52,519 nt of DNA from a virus. The notes beneath the pieces are model-generated. The model ran no database searches, was not told the origin of the DNA, and worked only from the letters and a program-made list of their open reading frames with translations. Location: the IMG/VR virus record IMGVR_UViG_3300040801_001234, positions 1 to 52,519 of that record. One strand, 5' to 3'. Positions 1-7,784 of the stretch are shown in pieces (the first letter of the stretch is position 1; every line of letters starts with the position of its first letter). A program made the position numbers and the translations under genes.

Positions 1-1441
1 AAACTTTTTCTCTAATCATGAATATTCCAGTAGTGGTTCTAAAGTAGTCAAACCGCTTTGACCATTTTTTAAATAACCTAATAGCATTTGAAACATACAT
101 GTCAGCATGACCTGAAGTGAGATTATTTTGTCCATCAGACAAATGAATGCACTCTGCATCTATTGCAAAGTTTTTGTATCCTGCATTAATACAAGCGAGA
201 CAGATATCAGCACCGTACCAATGATAATGATCGAATGTATCTTCATCGAAAAATATAGGAAGATTTTTGTCAACTATTAAACAAAGTTCATCAACTGTTT
301 GAACTTCCTTACGTTTTCCGAAAATGTTTCTAAAAGTATCAGAGAATGATTGACCGTTTGGTAATTTATCTCCAAGATATATAGCAGCATAATCAGAATC
401 AGGTGTGGGATGGGCAGTATTTTTCGTAGCTCCTGCCATTCCTAAAACGCCCCACTTTATTTTTTTAGCATTTAATGCGTTAATGTGAGATTGGATGTTA
501 TGTATCCATCCATTAGGAACCTTTAAATCTTGGTGGCAAAGAATTATAGTCTGACCGTCGCTAATCATTCTGGCAACATTAAGAGCCTCTGAACATGATT
601 TATAATCATTATTGAAGTTAGGAATTACTATAACTTCAAAATTAACATCAGTCTTTTGTAGTTTTATATCATCTAAGAAATTTTCATATATATCAACTGA
701 ATGAGTTAATGTAGCAATAGACACTTTAACATTTTTCTTTTTTCTGTGATTTTCTACAATGTCTTTTATGATGTATTTGTTATCTAAACTCTTTAATGAA
801 TATGGACGAGGTAATTTAACTTTACTTGTCAAGCCATATTTTATTATAGTATGAATATAATCACTATGCACATCTAATTTAGCATCGTGAGTTACTATAA
901 AAGTTTCTGTCAGTTTTTCTAATGATTCTTTTTTGATGGCTGGAAATTCCGATTTTCCATCACCATCAATATGTCTTATTTTATAACAATTGTAATCTTG
1001 GCATTTTAATTTTATTCTCTGTGAAAAAGACCTAACTTCGCTTATAGAACCTTCAAGACATATAGCTACAGTTGCTTTTGTTTTTTGGTTTGCAAAACTC
1101 TTTGAGAAATTTATAGCATCTAAAGCTGAGTTTTTATTATATTCAAGAATACTAAATGATGAGTTGTCTTTGAAATCATATCCATTATTATCTTTCGACA
1201 TGTAATTTTTCATCATGTCATGAGTCAAAATCTGTTTATTAGCTTTCGACCCTTTATATTTCACTACTTTTTTATTTGCTTCATTTATTCTTTTTACTTC
1301 TCTTGAATCAATTTCTTTAAGACCTAAGTACATGCCAAGACTACCTGGACCTTCTATTGTTTGTCCAGGCTCCACTTTAATCTTTCTACCATTAGATATG
1401 ATAGATATGGGATTTCTTGATATGTTTTTGAACTGTGGCAT
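1..1441 (-). CDS. Glycosyltransferase-like protein (C-terminus cut off by window edge)
   Basis: Open for 480 codons from an ATG at 1441 and running off the left edge, so the C-terminus is missing. The first ~110 residues form an unrecognised N-terminal part. From about residue 210 the protein looks like a GT-A/GT2-type glycosyltransferase: a VSIATLTH-like strand, a FEVIVIPNFNN segment, ILCHQDLKVPNGW (the CHQD element common in phage and bacterial GT2-like proteins), and later FDEDTFDHYHWYGADIC. Its start overlaps the TAA of the downstream UvsW C-half by one base (TAATG), so the two are probably translationally coupled. The role could be DNA or virion glycosylation, but the acceptor cannot be inferred. 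The family call rests on motifs only. Confidence 0.6.
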   Translation of the reverse strand, partial: MPQFKNISRNPISIISNGRKIKVEPGQTIEGPGSLGMYLGLKEIDSREVKRINEANKKVVKYKGSKANKQILTHDMMKNYMSKDNNGYDFKDNSSFSILEYNKNSALDAINFSKSFANQKTKATVAICLEGSISEVRSFSQRIKLKCQDYNCYKIRHIDGDGKSEFPAIKKESLEKLTETFIVTHDAKLDVHSDYIHTIIKYGLTSKVKLPRPYSLKSLDNKYIIKDIVENHRKKKNVKVSIATLTHSVDIYENFLDDIKLQKTDVNFEVIVIPNFNNDYKSCSEALNVARMISDGQTIILCHQDLKVPNGWIHNIQSHINALNAKKIKWGVLGMAGATKNTAHPTPDSDYAAIYLGDKLPNGQSFSDTFRNIFGKRKEVQTVDELCLIVDKNLPIFFDEDTFDHYHWYGADICLACINAGYKNFAIDAECIHLSDGQNNLTSGHADMYVSNAIRLFKKWSKRFDYFRTTTGIFMIREKV

Positions 1442-2307
1442 TACATTGGTACTTCTATAATCTCATAATCAAATTCATTTTCATTATAGTACTTTATTCT
1501 TTTATTTTTGTGTTTGATTGAGAATTTGAGATTCTCGCAAATATCGTATAAATCTAATTTAGTTTTAGTGTTGTGTAATCTTAATCCTCTTCCGACACTT
1601 TGAAGTGTTTGTATTTTGGATTTTCCAGGACTAGCGAATATAACTGAATGTAATCTTTTTATAGATACCCCAGTGGAAAAAACACCAACTGTAGCAACAA
1701 TAACATTTCCACCAGACTTTTCTAATGAATGTCTAGCGTCATTTCGGTCTTTTATCTTAGTTTCTCCAGTAACCATGTAGGTACTTATATTTGCTCCCTG
1801 AAGCATTTCAGTTAAAATTCTAGCATGATCTAACTTCTTAACGAGTATCAAACTATTCTTGTCTTTATCTGCATACACTTTAGCTATTCTGCATATGATT
1901 TTGTTTCTCTTTGGGTCAGACTCTACAAATTCTCTTTCTTCGGGGTATACATCAAAAGATTTTGACTCTACTATTTCGTCTGAATATTTACAATCTATTA
2001 CTTTTATATTAATTCCAGAAATTTGGTTTTTGTCTTGTAGTTCCTTATATCCAATTTCGTCTATTATTGGACCTAATACTCCTTCAATCAAAAAGAAATC
2101 TGCTTTAGGTTCTGGCATTGTTCCTGTAAATCCTAAACGTATAGAAGCATTTACAGCGTTTTCAGCGACTGATCTTACTACATTAGCTTTAAGTCCATGA
2201 CAATTACTTACACAAACATCTTCTGCAAAGTAATTATGATTGTCTTCAATATGTAAATTGAACACTTCGTTAGAATTTTCAATTTTAGTAATTCTTTTTA
2301 TCTTCAT
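1441..2307 (-). CDS. uvsW: UvsW helicase C-terminal half preceded by a split-intein C-fragment
   Basis: Residues 1-35 are an intein C-fragment: block F-like NEVFNLHIEDNHNYFAED, ending VCVSN. Residue 36 (Cys) is the +1 extein residue and opens CHGLK, the second half of a DECH helicase box. The rest is the RecA2 half of a superfamily 2 helicase, with GFTGT (motif III-like), ATVGVFSTGVS (motif V) and QSVGRGLR (motif VI). With the N-half (231 extein residues) the spliced product would be 484 residues, against about 500 for T4 UvsW, which unwinds branched DNA during recombination-dependent replication. The penultimate intein residue is Ser instead of the usual His. No good ribosome-binding site precedes the ATG. 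The gene lies 46 bases downstream of the N-half. Confidence 0.9.
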   Translation of the reverse strand: MKIKRITKIENSNEVFNLHIEDNHNYFAEDVCVSNCHGLKANVVRSVAENAVNASIRLGFTGTMPEPKADFFLIEGVLGPIIDEIGYKELQDKNQISGINIKVIDCKYSDEIVESKSFDVYPEEREFVESDPKRNKIICRIAKVYADKDKNSLILVKKLDHARILTEMLQGANISTYMVTGETKIKDRNDARHSLEKSGGNVIVATVGVFSTGVSIKRLHSVIFASPGKSKIQTLQSVGRGLRLHNTKTKLDLYDICENLKFSIKHKNKRIKYYNENEFDYEIIEVPM

Positions 2308-2353
2308 GGTAATATATTATAGCTTACATATCTTAATTTTATTGTTAGTTTTA
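2308..2353 (-). other. 46-bp break between the UvsW halves
   Basis: This very A+T-rich spacer separates the stop of the UvsW N-half from the start of the C-half. It is too short for an endonuclease gene. On the minus strand it contains TATAATATAT (2321 to 2312) eight bases before the ATG. The same ten-base string precedes the N-half ATG (3366 to 3357). It may carry a weak promoter, but no convincing -35 element is visible. Confidence 0.6.
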
Positions 2354-3349
2354 TTACGTTATTATATCATGACACTCTAAATCTTCATCACCATTTAGTT
2401 CATCGACTCTCTTCCAAGAACCATCAGTAAGCATAACTTTATGATTTCCTGTTATTTTTATGATGTTGCCATTATCTAATTCAATTTCGTACATTTGTTG
2501 ATCTAAAGACATATTATGATACACTTCTAAAACAGGATTATTTTCTATTTCACCTGTAGTTTCGTTTTTTGTTATTACCATATCACCTTCATTAATGTCT
2601 TTTATTTTCTTTTTTGTCCCATCAGACATACTTATCATTGAATCAGGATGTAAACATTCATCGCTAATCAGTACAGTAAATTTCTTTAGAAGGTCTTTTT
2701 TCTTGTGAATAGACTGCCAAGTTGAAACTAATATCTGAGCGTCTTCGTCCTTCTGGAAGCCAAAATATTTGCCTACTAAGTCAGTAGGTATCCCGTATTC
2801 TTCTAAGTTTTCTACGAACTGTTCAACTAGGTCAATCTTAGGAACCATTAAAAGAATCTTGTGATTAGGATTTTCCTTCAAAAGATAATGTATAGTAAGG
2901 GCTATAGTAAAACTCTTACCTGCTGAGGTAACATGTCTACAAATTCCTCGTTTGTAATAGCAAGCTTTTAAAGCTCCTCTAAGTTGATGAACATATGGGG
3001 TTAATTTTGATTCTAAGGAATCTGCATGTTGTAGGAATTCTTCCCTGAAATCAGAAGCATTTATTGACGCTTCTGGAATCAAATCAGGATCGATTTCCAT
3101 CTCATGAAATTCATCATCATAAACATATTTGCATATTCTTTTGAAATTTCCTACATAGAATTTTCCATCAGTTTCAACGAATCTGATTTTACCATCCCAT
3201 TTTCCTGATTTATACGAAGGCATAAACCAATAGTTATCTACAGGTACTTCAAATTTCTTATATGCTGCTGATAGTATTTTAGAATCTTCAGTTACTATCT
3301 TAGCCCATACGTTATTAAGTTTGACTATAGATATTTTTGGTTTTCCCAT
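2354..3349 (-). CDS. uvsW: UvsW helicase N-terminal half followed by a split-intein N-fragment
   Basis: Residues 1-231 are the N-terminal and RecA1 part of a UvsW-type SF2 helicase: Walker A TSAGKS at 141-146, LLMVPKIDLVEQF (motif Ia) and VLISDE at 226-231. The extein stops exactly in the DExH box. Residue 232 is the intein catalytic Cys (block A CLHPDSMI), followed by block B ITGNHKVMLTDGSW, for a 100-residue N-fragment. With the 35-residue C-fragment this is the canonical split-intein break point between blocks B and F. Trans-splicing would restore SDE|CHG. The gene lies directly downstream of uvsY, as in T4. There is no clear Shine-Dalgarno; TATAAT lies 12 bases before the ATG. Confidence 0.92.
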   Translation of the reverse strand: MGKPKISIVKLNNVWAKIVTEDSKILSAAYKKFEVPVDNYWFMPSYKSGKWDGKIRFVETDGKFYVGNFKRICKYVYDDEFHEMEIDPDLIPEASINASDFREEFLQHADSLESKLTPYVHQLRGALKACYYKRGICRHVTSAGKSFTIALTIHYLLKENPNHKILLMVPKIDLVEQFVENLEEYGIPTDLVGKYFGFQKDEDAQILVSTWQSIHKKKDLLKKFTVLISDECLHPDSMISMSDGTKKKIKDINEGDMVITKNETTGEIENNPVLEVYHNMSLDQQMYEIELDNGNIIKITGNHKVMLTDGSWKRVDELNGDEDLECHDIIT

Positions 3350-3379
3350 GTTACTGATATATTATATCAGAATTCATGA

Positions 3380-3868
3380 TTAATTACCATCAAAGTATTT
3401 TCTGTTTTCTATTATATTTTTAAGAGCAAAGTTCTTATTTCTGAAACTATGTAAACTCTGTTCTAGAAATTCTACTACAGATTTCTGTTGTTCTAAAATG
3501 ACTTCACATTTTACATATTTTGGAAATCTAATGATCATTTGCTCAATATCGGATTTGCTAGTCAAGGCTAGATCGCTTCTTTCATATCTATAGTATTGCC
3601 ATATATTAGCATAAGTTCTTTTTAAGTAGTCTTCGAGTCTTTTCAAGGTATTTTTTTCAGATGCCAATCTACCAGCCCATCTTTGTTGTTTACTGATGGT
3701 GTTTATTATCTCCATTTCCATACCTTCTTTATCTAAATGACTAAACTTCAAATCATCTTCTACTTCTTTCTTAAGTTTTTCTAGTTTATGGTAAAATTCC
3801 TGATCAAGGGTCTCAACCATTTCTTCCAGTGACTTACTTTTACTGTTAGAATCTTTATCACCTGACAT
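3380..3868 (-). CDS. uvsY: UvsY-like recombination mediator
   Basis: A 162-residue, highly charged, helical protein. UvsY loads the UvsX recombinase onto ssDNA coated with gp32. The C-terminal segment FALKNIIENRKYFDG resembles the conserved F(A/S)(I/L)KN(A/M)I..R.F..G end of UvsY proteins of T4-like marine phages, and the preceding V.FLEQ.L pattern also fits. It is longer than T4 UvsY (about 137 residues) because of a Lys/Ser-rich N-terminus. The position immediately upstream of uvsW is the T4 arrangement. A GGAGG ribosome-binding site precedes the ATG, and a sigma70-like promoter lies at 3919-3892. No UvsX gene is in the window. Confidence 0.8.
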   Translation of the reverse strand: MSGDKDSNSKSKSLEEMVETLDQEFYHKLEKLKKEVEDDLKFSHLDKEGMEMEIINTISKQQRWAGRLASEKNTLKRLEDYLKRTYANIWQYYRYERSDLALTSKSDIEQMIIRFPKYVKCEVILEQQKSVVEFLEQSLHSFRNKNFALKNIIENRKYFDGN

Positions 3869-3884
3869 ATTTAGCCTCCGAAAC

Positions 3885-3892
3885 TATAAATA
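3885..3892 (+). promoter_or_regulatory. T4-type late promoter TATAAATA
   Basis: An exact match to the T4 late promoter, 26 bases before the ATG at 3919. By T4 spacing the start would be near 3898. It overlaps the -10 of the leftward uvsY promoter by one base. Confidence 0.75.
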
Positions 3893-3919
3893 GTATACCA
3901 GAAAAGGATTTGTTTACAA
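3892..3919 (-). promoter_or_regulatory. Sigma70-like promoter for uvsY-uvsW (TTGTAA-N16-TATACT)
   Basis: On the minus strand, TTGTAA (3919 to 3914) is separated by 16 bases from TATACT (3897 to 3892), with a predicted start near 3885 and a leader carrying GGAGG before uvsY. The spacing and hexamers match three or four other promoters in this window, which supports a real class. Confidence 0.65.
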
Positions 3920-4272
3920 TGAGTGAAGATCGTTTAGAAAAAGAGATAATTAGACTTGAAATAGAAGAAGTTTCTATCATAAGCTTAGAAGCCATTAAAG
4001 AACTTTTCTCTATTCTAAAAAAAATAGACTCTGACATGTCTCCCTTACTTGATATTATATTTAGACTCATGGAACATGTTGAGGATGAAAAAGTAAGATC
4101 ACTATCTATGATTAAAATTCTCAAGTTTTATGGCATTAATAATTCAGACATCTTAGCTTCTAGACAAAAGATGGTGGTAGAAGAAGGAATTTTGGCTAAA
4201 AAGCCTTTTCTAAAGAAAAATCAAAAAGAAAACATAATACTTCTACTAAAACAGCTTAACATTGAAATGTGA
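3919..4272 (+). CDS. Hypothetical helical protein
   Basis: A 117-residue protein, predicted helical and rich in Glu, Ile, Leu and Lys, with no motif I recognise. An upstream in-frame TTG (3910) exists but lies only two bases from the AGGA (3905-3908 region). The ATG at 3919 has normal spacing from it and is preferred. It is driven by the late promoter at 3885, so it is probably a virion or assembly protein. Its TGA is followed within eight bases by the next ATG, implying an operon. Confidence 0.65.
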   Translation: MSEDRLEKEIIRLEIEEVSIISLEAIKELFSILKKIDSDMSPLLDIIFRLMEHVEDEKVRSLSMIKILKFYGINNSDILASRQKMVVEEGILAKKPFLKKNQKENIILLLKQLNIEM

Positions 4273-4279
4273 GGAAACT

Positions 4280-5158
4280 ATGGGTAATTTCAAAAAATTT
4301 CTTGAGTCATATGAAGTAGAGCCAGAACAAGAGCAGGCTCCATCGATTCCTTCAACGAAGTGGGGTGTTGTTTTATTTTTAGGAGAATATAATCCAATAA
4401 ACAAAGAAGAACTTTCTAGAGTAAAACAATTTGTCAATGATTTTATGCCTAACAATCCTGAAATGTTTACTGAAAGGGTGGATTTAGGATTGGTTTGTGA
4501 CTATAATGAATCTGAGGAAACGAAACTAAAAGATTCTATTAACTATAATCTTTCTTTACTTGAAAGGCAGTTTATATCTACTAGACTATTCGGTCTTAAA
4601 CTCTATCCAATTCAATTAAACTCTATAAATCAATTGCTTAGATTAGCAGATACTGAAGATGAATTCCAGGAACTGAGAGAAGAGACTGGAGAAATCATAG
4701 AAATGTTCAAAGAAAATTTTGTTAATTCTAATGTTCTTGTAGTAGTAAATCCAAATGATGGATTTCAAATAAATCAAGTCGGTCAGATAGCTAATTTGTT
4801 ATCTGGAGAAGTTAATGTCGGTCTAATGCCTTATGAATCTAAGCCTACTGGGATAGGAGAAATGTTAGGAAATGTTCCAGTATCTAGTTCTTTGATCAAA
4901 GCAATTGTTCTCATGGACGCTATAAGACCAGACCCAGAAGACTTAAAGCATTTTTCATATATGTATAAACTCCAAGATCATCTAGAAACATTGAAAAGAA
5001 TACATTTTAGAACTATGAATGAGCATTATGTTGAAGCGTTCCGTATGGTATTTCCAGAAGTTTCTCAGGTACAAGAAGACGAAGATACAAAACACTGGAA
5101 TTATAGAATAATGATGCAAATGTTAAAAGAAATGTATTTAAAGGAAGAGGTAGTCTAA
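4280..5158 (+). CDS. Degenerate nucleotidyltransferase-like protein
   Basis: A 292-residue protein; the start is chosen at ATG 4280, five bases after GAGGA. Early in the protein, VVLFLGEYNPINKEE resembles the G.FNP.H.GH signature of cytidylyl/adenylyltransferases, but both catalytic His positions are replaced (Asn and Glu). Further on, VPVSSSLIKAI resembles the (I/V)S(S/T)(S/T).(I/L)(R/K) motif of that fold. The call is therefore a fold-level guess and catalytic activity is doubtful. The rest is acidic and helical. It is the last gene before a 13-bp inverted repeat and shares the late transcript with the 117-residue protein. Confidence 0.4.
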   Translation: MGNFKKFLESYEVEPEQEQAPSIPSTKWGVVLFLGEYNPINKEELSRVKQFVNDFMPNNPEMFTERVDLGLVCDYNESEETKLKDSINYNLSLLERQFISTRLFGLKLYPIQLNSINQLLRLADTEDEFQELREETGEIIEMFKENFVNSNVLVVVNPNDGFQINQVGQIANLLSGEVNVGLMPYESKPTGIGEMLGNVPVSSSLIKAIVLMDAIRPDPEDLKHFSYMYKLQDHLETLKRIHFRTMNEHYVEAFRMVFPEVSQVQEDEDTKHWNYRIMMQMLKEMYLKEEVV

Positions 5159-5173
5159 TAGAATTATTGATTG

Positions 5174-5217
5174 ATTTATAACCTTTGCATGGAACAATCT
5201 ACCTAAAGGTTATAAAT
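5174..5217. repeat. 13-bp perfect inverted repeat carrying TATAAAT in both arms
   Basis: ATTTATAACCTTT (5174-5186) is the exact reverse complement of AAAGGTTATAAAT (5205-5217), with an 18-base loop. The right arm contains the late promoter. The left arm reads TATAAATC on the minus strand. In RNA it would form a 13-bp hairpin after the gene ending at 5158, but without a T tract. Confidence 0.8.
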
Positions 5218-5218
5218 A
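5211..5218 (+). promoter_or_regulatory. T4-type late promoter TATAAATA
   Basis: An exact TATAAATA 33 bases before the ATG at 5251. The leader has an AGGAG ribosome-binding site. It sits in the right arm of the inverted repeat. Confidence 0.8.
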
Positions 5219-5250
5219 CTAAGGAAGTCCAAGTCAATTAGGAGTTATCT

Positions 5251-7755
5251 ATGGAAAATAAATGTCCCTTCTGTGGTTCAGATCGCGTTGAAAGAACTTT
5301 CAATTTCAATGAATCCATTTGCAATATGTGTGGATGTGATTTTAAGGTCTTTGAAGGTGGTCGTGTAAGAATATTCAATGATGGAAGTTGGAGAAAATTC
5401 TGCGAATCTGTTAGTGAACATTCTAGCAGAAAAACTCGTATTCCTCAGTTAAACCACTTTATTCATACTCTATTCAATGAGTATTCTAAAAAGACTCCAA
5501 ACGAATTGGATTTGCTCATAGACACTCTAGTTGAGCACGCTGATTCTCTTTACAGAGATTATAAAGCAGGAATGATTGATTCTTATGCTTTTCAAACTGT
5601 TTTAGAAGCAATAGACATGCTAGAGTCTGCCGGTAAAACTATCTCTTTAAGAGAAGATTTAGACTGGGATATTAGAATTGACGAAGAACCTGATGAATTT
5701 GGCGATGACATGGAAACAATGGACTTGTCAGGAGAAATACATCCAGATGATCCTAGGGCTGGGTATGATGATGAAGAACTTCCTGCTGCTATGGGGTATG
5801 ACGACGATGATGACCCTAGAAGTCCTAATTATGCTACTCAACAAGGAATGAATCAACAGCAAGACGATGAAGCACAAGAAGCCTATGAAGATGTCGAGAA
5901 ATACCTTGATCAAGGAATGGACATTCAACAGGCAATTTTTAAGGTAGCGAATGAGTGGAATTATGATCCGGAGTACATTGAACAACTATACTTCCAAGTA
6001 AACCAAAACGGAGAAGAATTGGAAGAAGATCATTTAGATGATTATATTGACAATGTAGAAGACTCATTAGATGATGTTGATGATCGTGTATCTGACGTTG
6101 AAACCAAAGGCGATTTAGATGACGTAGAGGATGAAATTGATGATGTTGAGGATGAAATCGATGATCTTTGGAGAGCATATGGTGATAGCTACGAAGATGG
6201 CGGTGAGTTTGAAGATGACGAAATGGGTGGAATGGATTTCGGTGATGAAGAAATGGACGGAGATATTGGTCTCGGAGGAGACGAAGAATTAGATGATGTT
6301 GAAGGAGATGAAGAGCTTGATCTTGATGTATCTCCAGACGAAGAAGGTGAAGAAGACATAGATGCCGAAGATGGTGGAGAAGTTCCTAATGATGAACCAA
6401 ATCCTTTTCAAGAAGAAGAAAACTACGGTCCATCAGATGCAAAAAACTTAATAGTAATGACTAGAAACAATAATGGAGAAGTTACTAAGAATGAGAATGG
6501 AGAATGGATATCTCAATTCTCTTCTTCAGAAGACATGATTAACTTCATTAAAAAGTTAAGGGAAGCATATCCAAATGCTCCGATTTATGTAAGAAGACTT
6601 GAAGTTTCGCTTCTAAAAGCATTTGAAGATTCTATAAATGAATCTTATGTTGGGGATAAAAAGCATCCATCAAAGCCTAAGGGTGAGTTTAGAAAAACTC
6701 GTGAAGGAAATGTATATTCAAGTTATAAATCTAAGGACGAACATCAAATCGGTTCTATAGAGGACGGTTCAGATGCAGTCGAAGATGAAGAAGAGATTCC
6801 ATACACTGAAGAAGAAGACGCCTACGGAACTAATCAGTTTGGTGATTCAAAGTTGTCAACATCACGCGGAGCCGTTAATTCAAGACCAAAGGGAGAAGAT
6901 TTCGTGAAGAATGGTAAGCCAGATGGAAAAGGTCTAGGAATCCGTGAAAGTTACAACGGATTTACTATTGGAGATAAGGTATTCATATCAGAATCCAGAG
7001 ATGAATGGACTATAAAGAAAATAAAAGGAAATAAAGCAAGAGTTCAAAGAGGAGAAACTTCAACTATAGTCGATCTTCTGGACGAATCTGTTAGACATGC
7101 TGATCGTGGAATAGCTGCTCACCGTGAACGTGATCTTATGAGAGAATCAAAGAGAGCATGGGAGCAAATTGAGCATCATATCAACGAATCTGGATGCGTT
7201 GGTGGAGTTTGCGGTTTAGGAGGTTCTGGAGGACCAGGAAATGGTATGCAAATTGGAGGAACTCTCGTATCTCCAATGTCAAGTATTGCAATGACTGGAC
7301 CTGGGTCGATTGATTCTAACAGCATTCCTTCTGGTGTTGCTGATAAGTCTGAAGTATATAGATACATTAAGGATAACGATCTTCACAGAAGTCCTAGAGA
7401 TCATGCCTACAATTTAGTCATGACTGAATTCAACAATCCCATTGAAGAAATAAATCAAATCCTAGACGACGCAATTCTCTCAAATGATGCAAATCAAGTA
7501 GAAAGTATAGATAATCTTTACAGCTACAAAACAAGTGAAATGAGAGCATTTGAAGAAAACAAGAGAATTAAGGATGCTTATAGATTAATCGAAAAAGACA
7601 ATCAAAGAAATCTTTCTAAGATTAATAAAGAGAGAAAAAAGTATCTAAAGGAACAAAAGATTTCTCGTCGCAATGAACAAAATAACGATCCTATTCTAGA
7701 GAACCTAGGACGTACTTGGCTTAATAGAATCAGCGAAGGTCTTGAGGATGTTTAA
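5251..7755 (+). CDS. Large acidic zinc-ribbon virion-type protein with predicted gp21 cleavage sites
   Basis: An 834-residue protein. It starts with a zinc ribbon (C5-x2-C8 and C24-x2-C27). Residues ~140-395 are an extremely Asp/Glu-rich low-complexity region. The C-terminal part carries several matches to the T4 prohead protease consensus [L/I]xE|[S/A/G]: INE|S (E464), IRE|S (E566), ISE|S (E581), LDE|S (E612), INE|S (E646), ISE|G (E829). A Gly-rich stretch (655-675) and a basic helical tail follow. YKSKDEH at 492-498 resembles YKSKDDHS in the internal-protein paralogue at 9581. This fits a processed core or internal capsid protein, but the family is unrecognised. A late promoter and AGGAG lie upstream. 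Confidence 0.7.
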   Translation: MENKCPFCGSDRVERTFNFNESICNMCGCDFKVFEGGRVRIFNDGSWRKFCESVSEHSSRKTRIPQLNHFIHTLFNEYSKKTPNELDLLIDTLVEHADSLYRDYKAGMIDSYAFQTVLEAIDMLESAGKTISLREDLDWDIRIDEEPDEFGDDMETMDLSGEIHPDDPRAGYDDEELPAAMGYDDDDDPRSPNYATQQGMNQQQDDEAQEAYEDVEKYLDQGMDIQQAIFKVANEWNYDPEYIEQLYFQVNQNGEELEEDHLDDYIDNVEDSLDDVDDRVSDVETKGDLDDVEDEIDDVEDEIDDLWRAYGDSYEDGGEFEDDEMGGMDFGDEEMDGDIGLGGDEELDDVEGDEELDLDVSPDEEGEEDIDAEDGGEVPNDEPNPFQEEENYGPSDAKNLIVMTRNNNGEVTKNENGEWISQFSSSEDMINFIKKLREAYPNAPIYVRRLEVSLLKAFEDSINESYVGDKKHPSKPKGEFRKTREGNVYSSYKSKDEHQIGSIEDGSDAVEDEEEIPYTEEEDAYGTNQFGDSKLSTSRGAVNSRPKGEDFVKNGKPDGKGLGIRESYNGFTIGDKVFISESRDEWTIKKIKGNKARVQRGETSTIVDLLDESVRHADRGIAAHRERDLMRESKRAWEQIEHHINESGCVGGVCGLGGSGGPGNGMQIGGTLVSPMSSIAMTGPGSIDSNSIPSGVADKSEVYRYIKDNDLHRSPRDHAYNLVMTEFNNPIEEINQILDDAILSNDANQVESIDNLYSYKTSEMRAFEENKRIKDAYRLIEKDNQRNLSKINKERKKYLKEQKISRRNEQNNDPILENLGRTWLNRISEGLEDV

Positions 7756-7769
7756 TTCCTTGCTATAAT
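7742..7769 (+). promoter_or_regulatory. Sigma70-like promoter (TTGAGG-N16-TATAAT)
   Basis: TTGAGG (7742-7747) inside the end of the preceding gene and TATAAT (7764-7769) are separated by 16 bases. They are followed by AAGGAG and the ATG at 7785. The spacing is the same as at the uvsY, RNase H and capsid-downstream promoters. Confidence 0.6.
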
Positions 7770-7784
7770 AGGTAAGGAGAAAAC

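Noticed and set aside
2300-2360. UvsW as a pseudogene or sequencing frameshift
   Set aside because: The break coincides exactly with intein blocks on each side, with a proper stop, a new ATG and complementary fragments. A random frameshift would not place intein ends this way. Read data could still confirm it.
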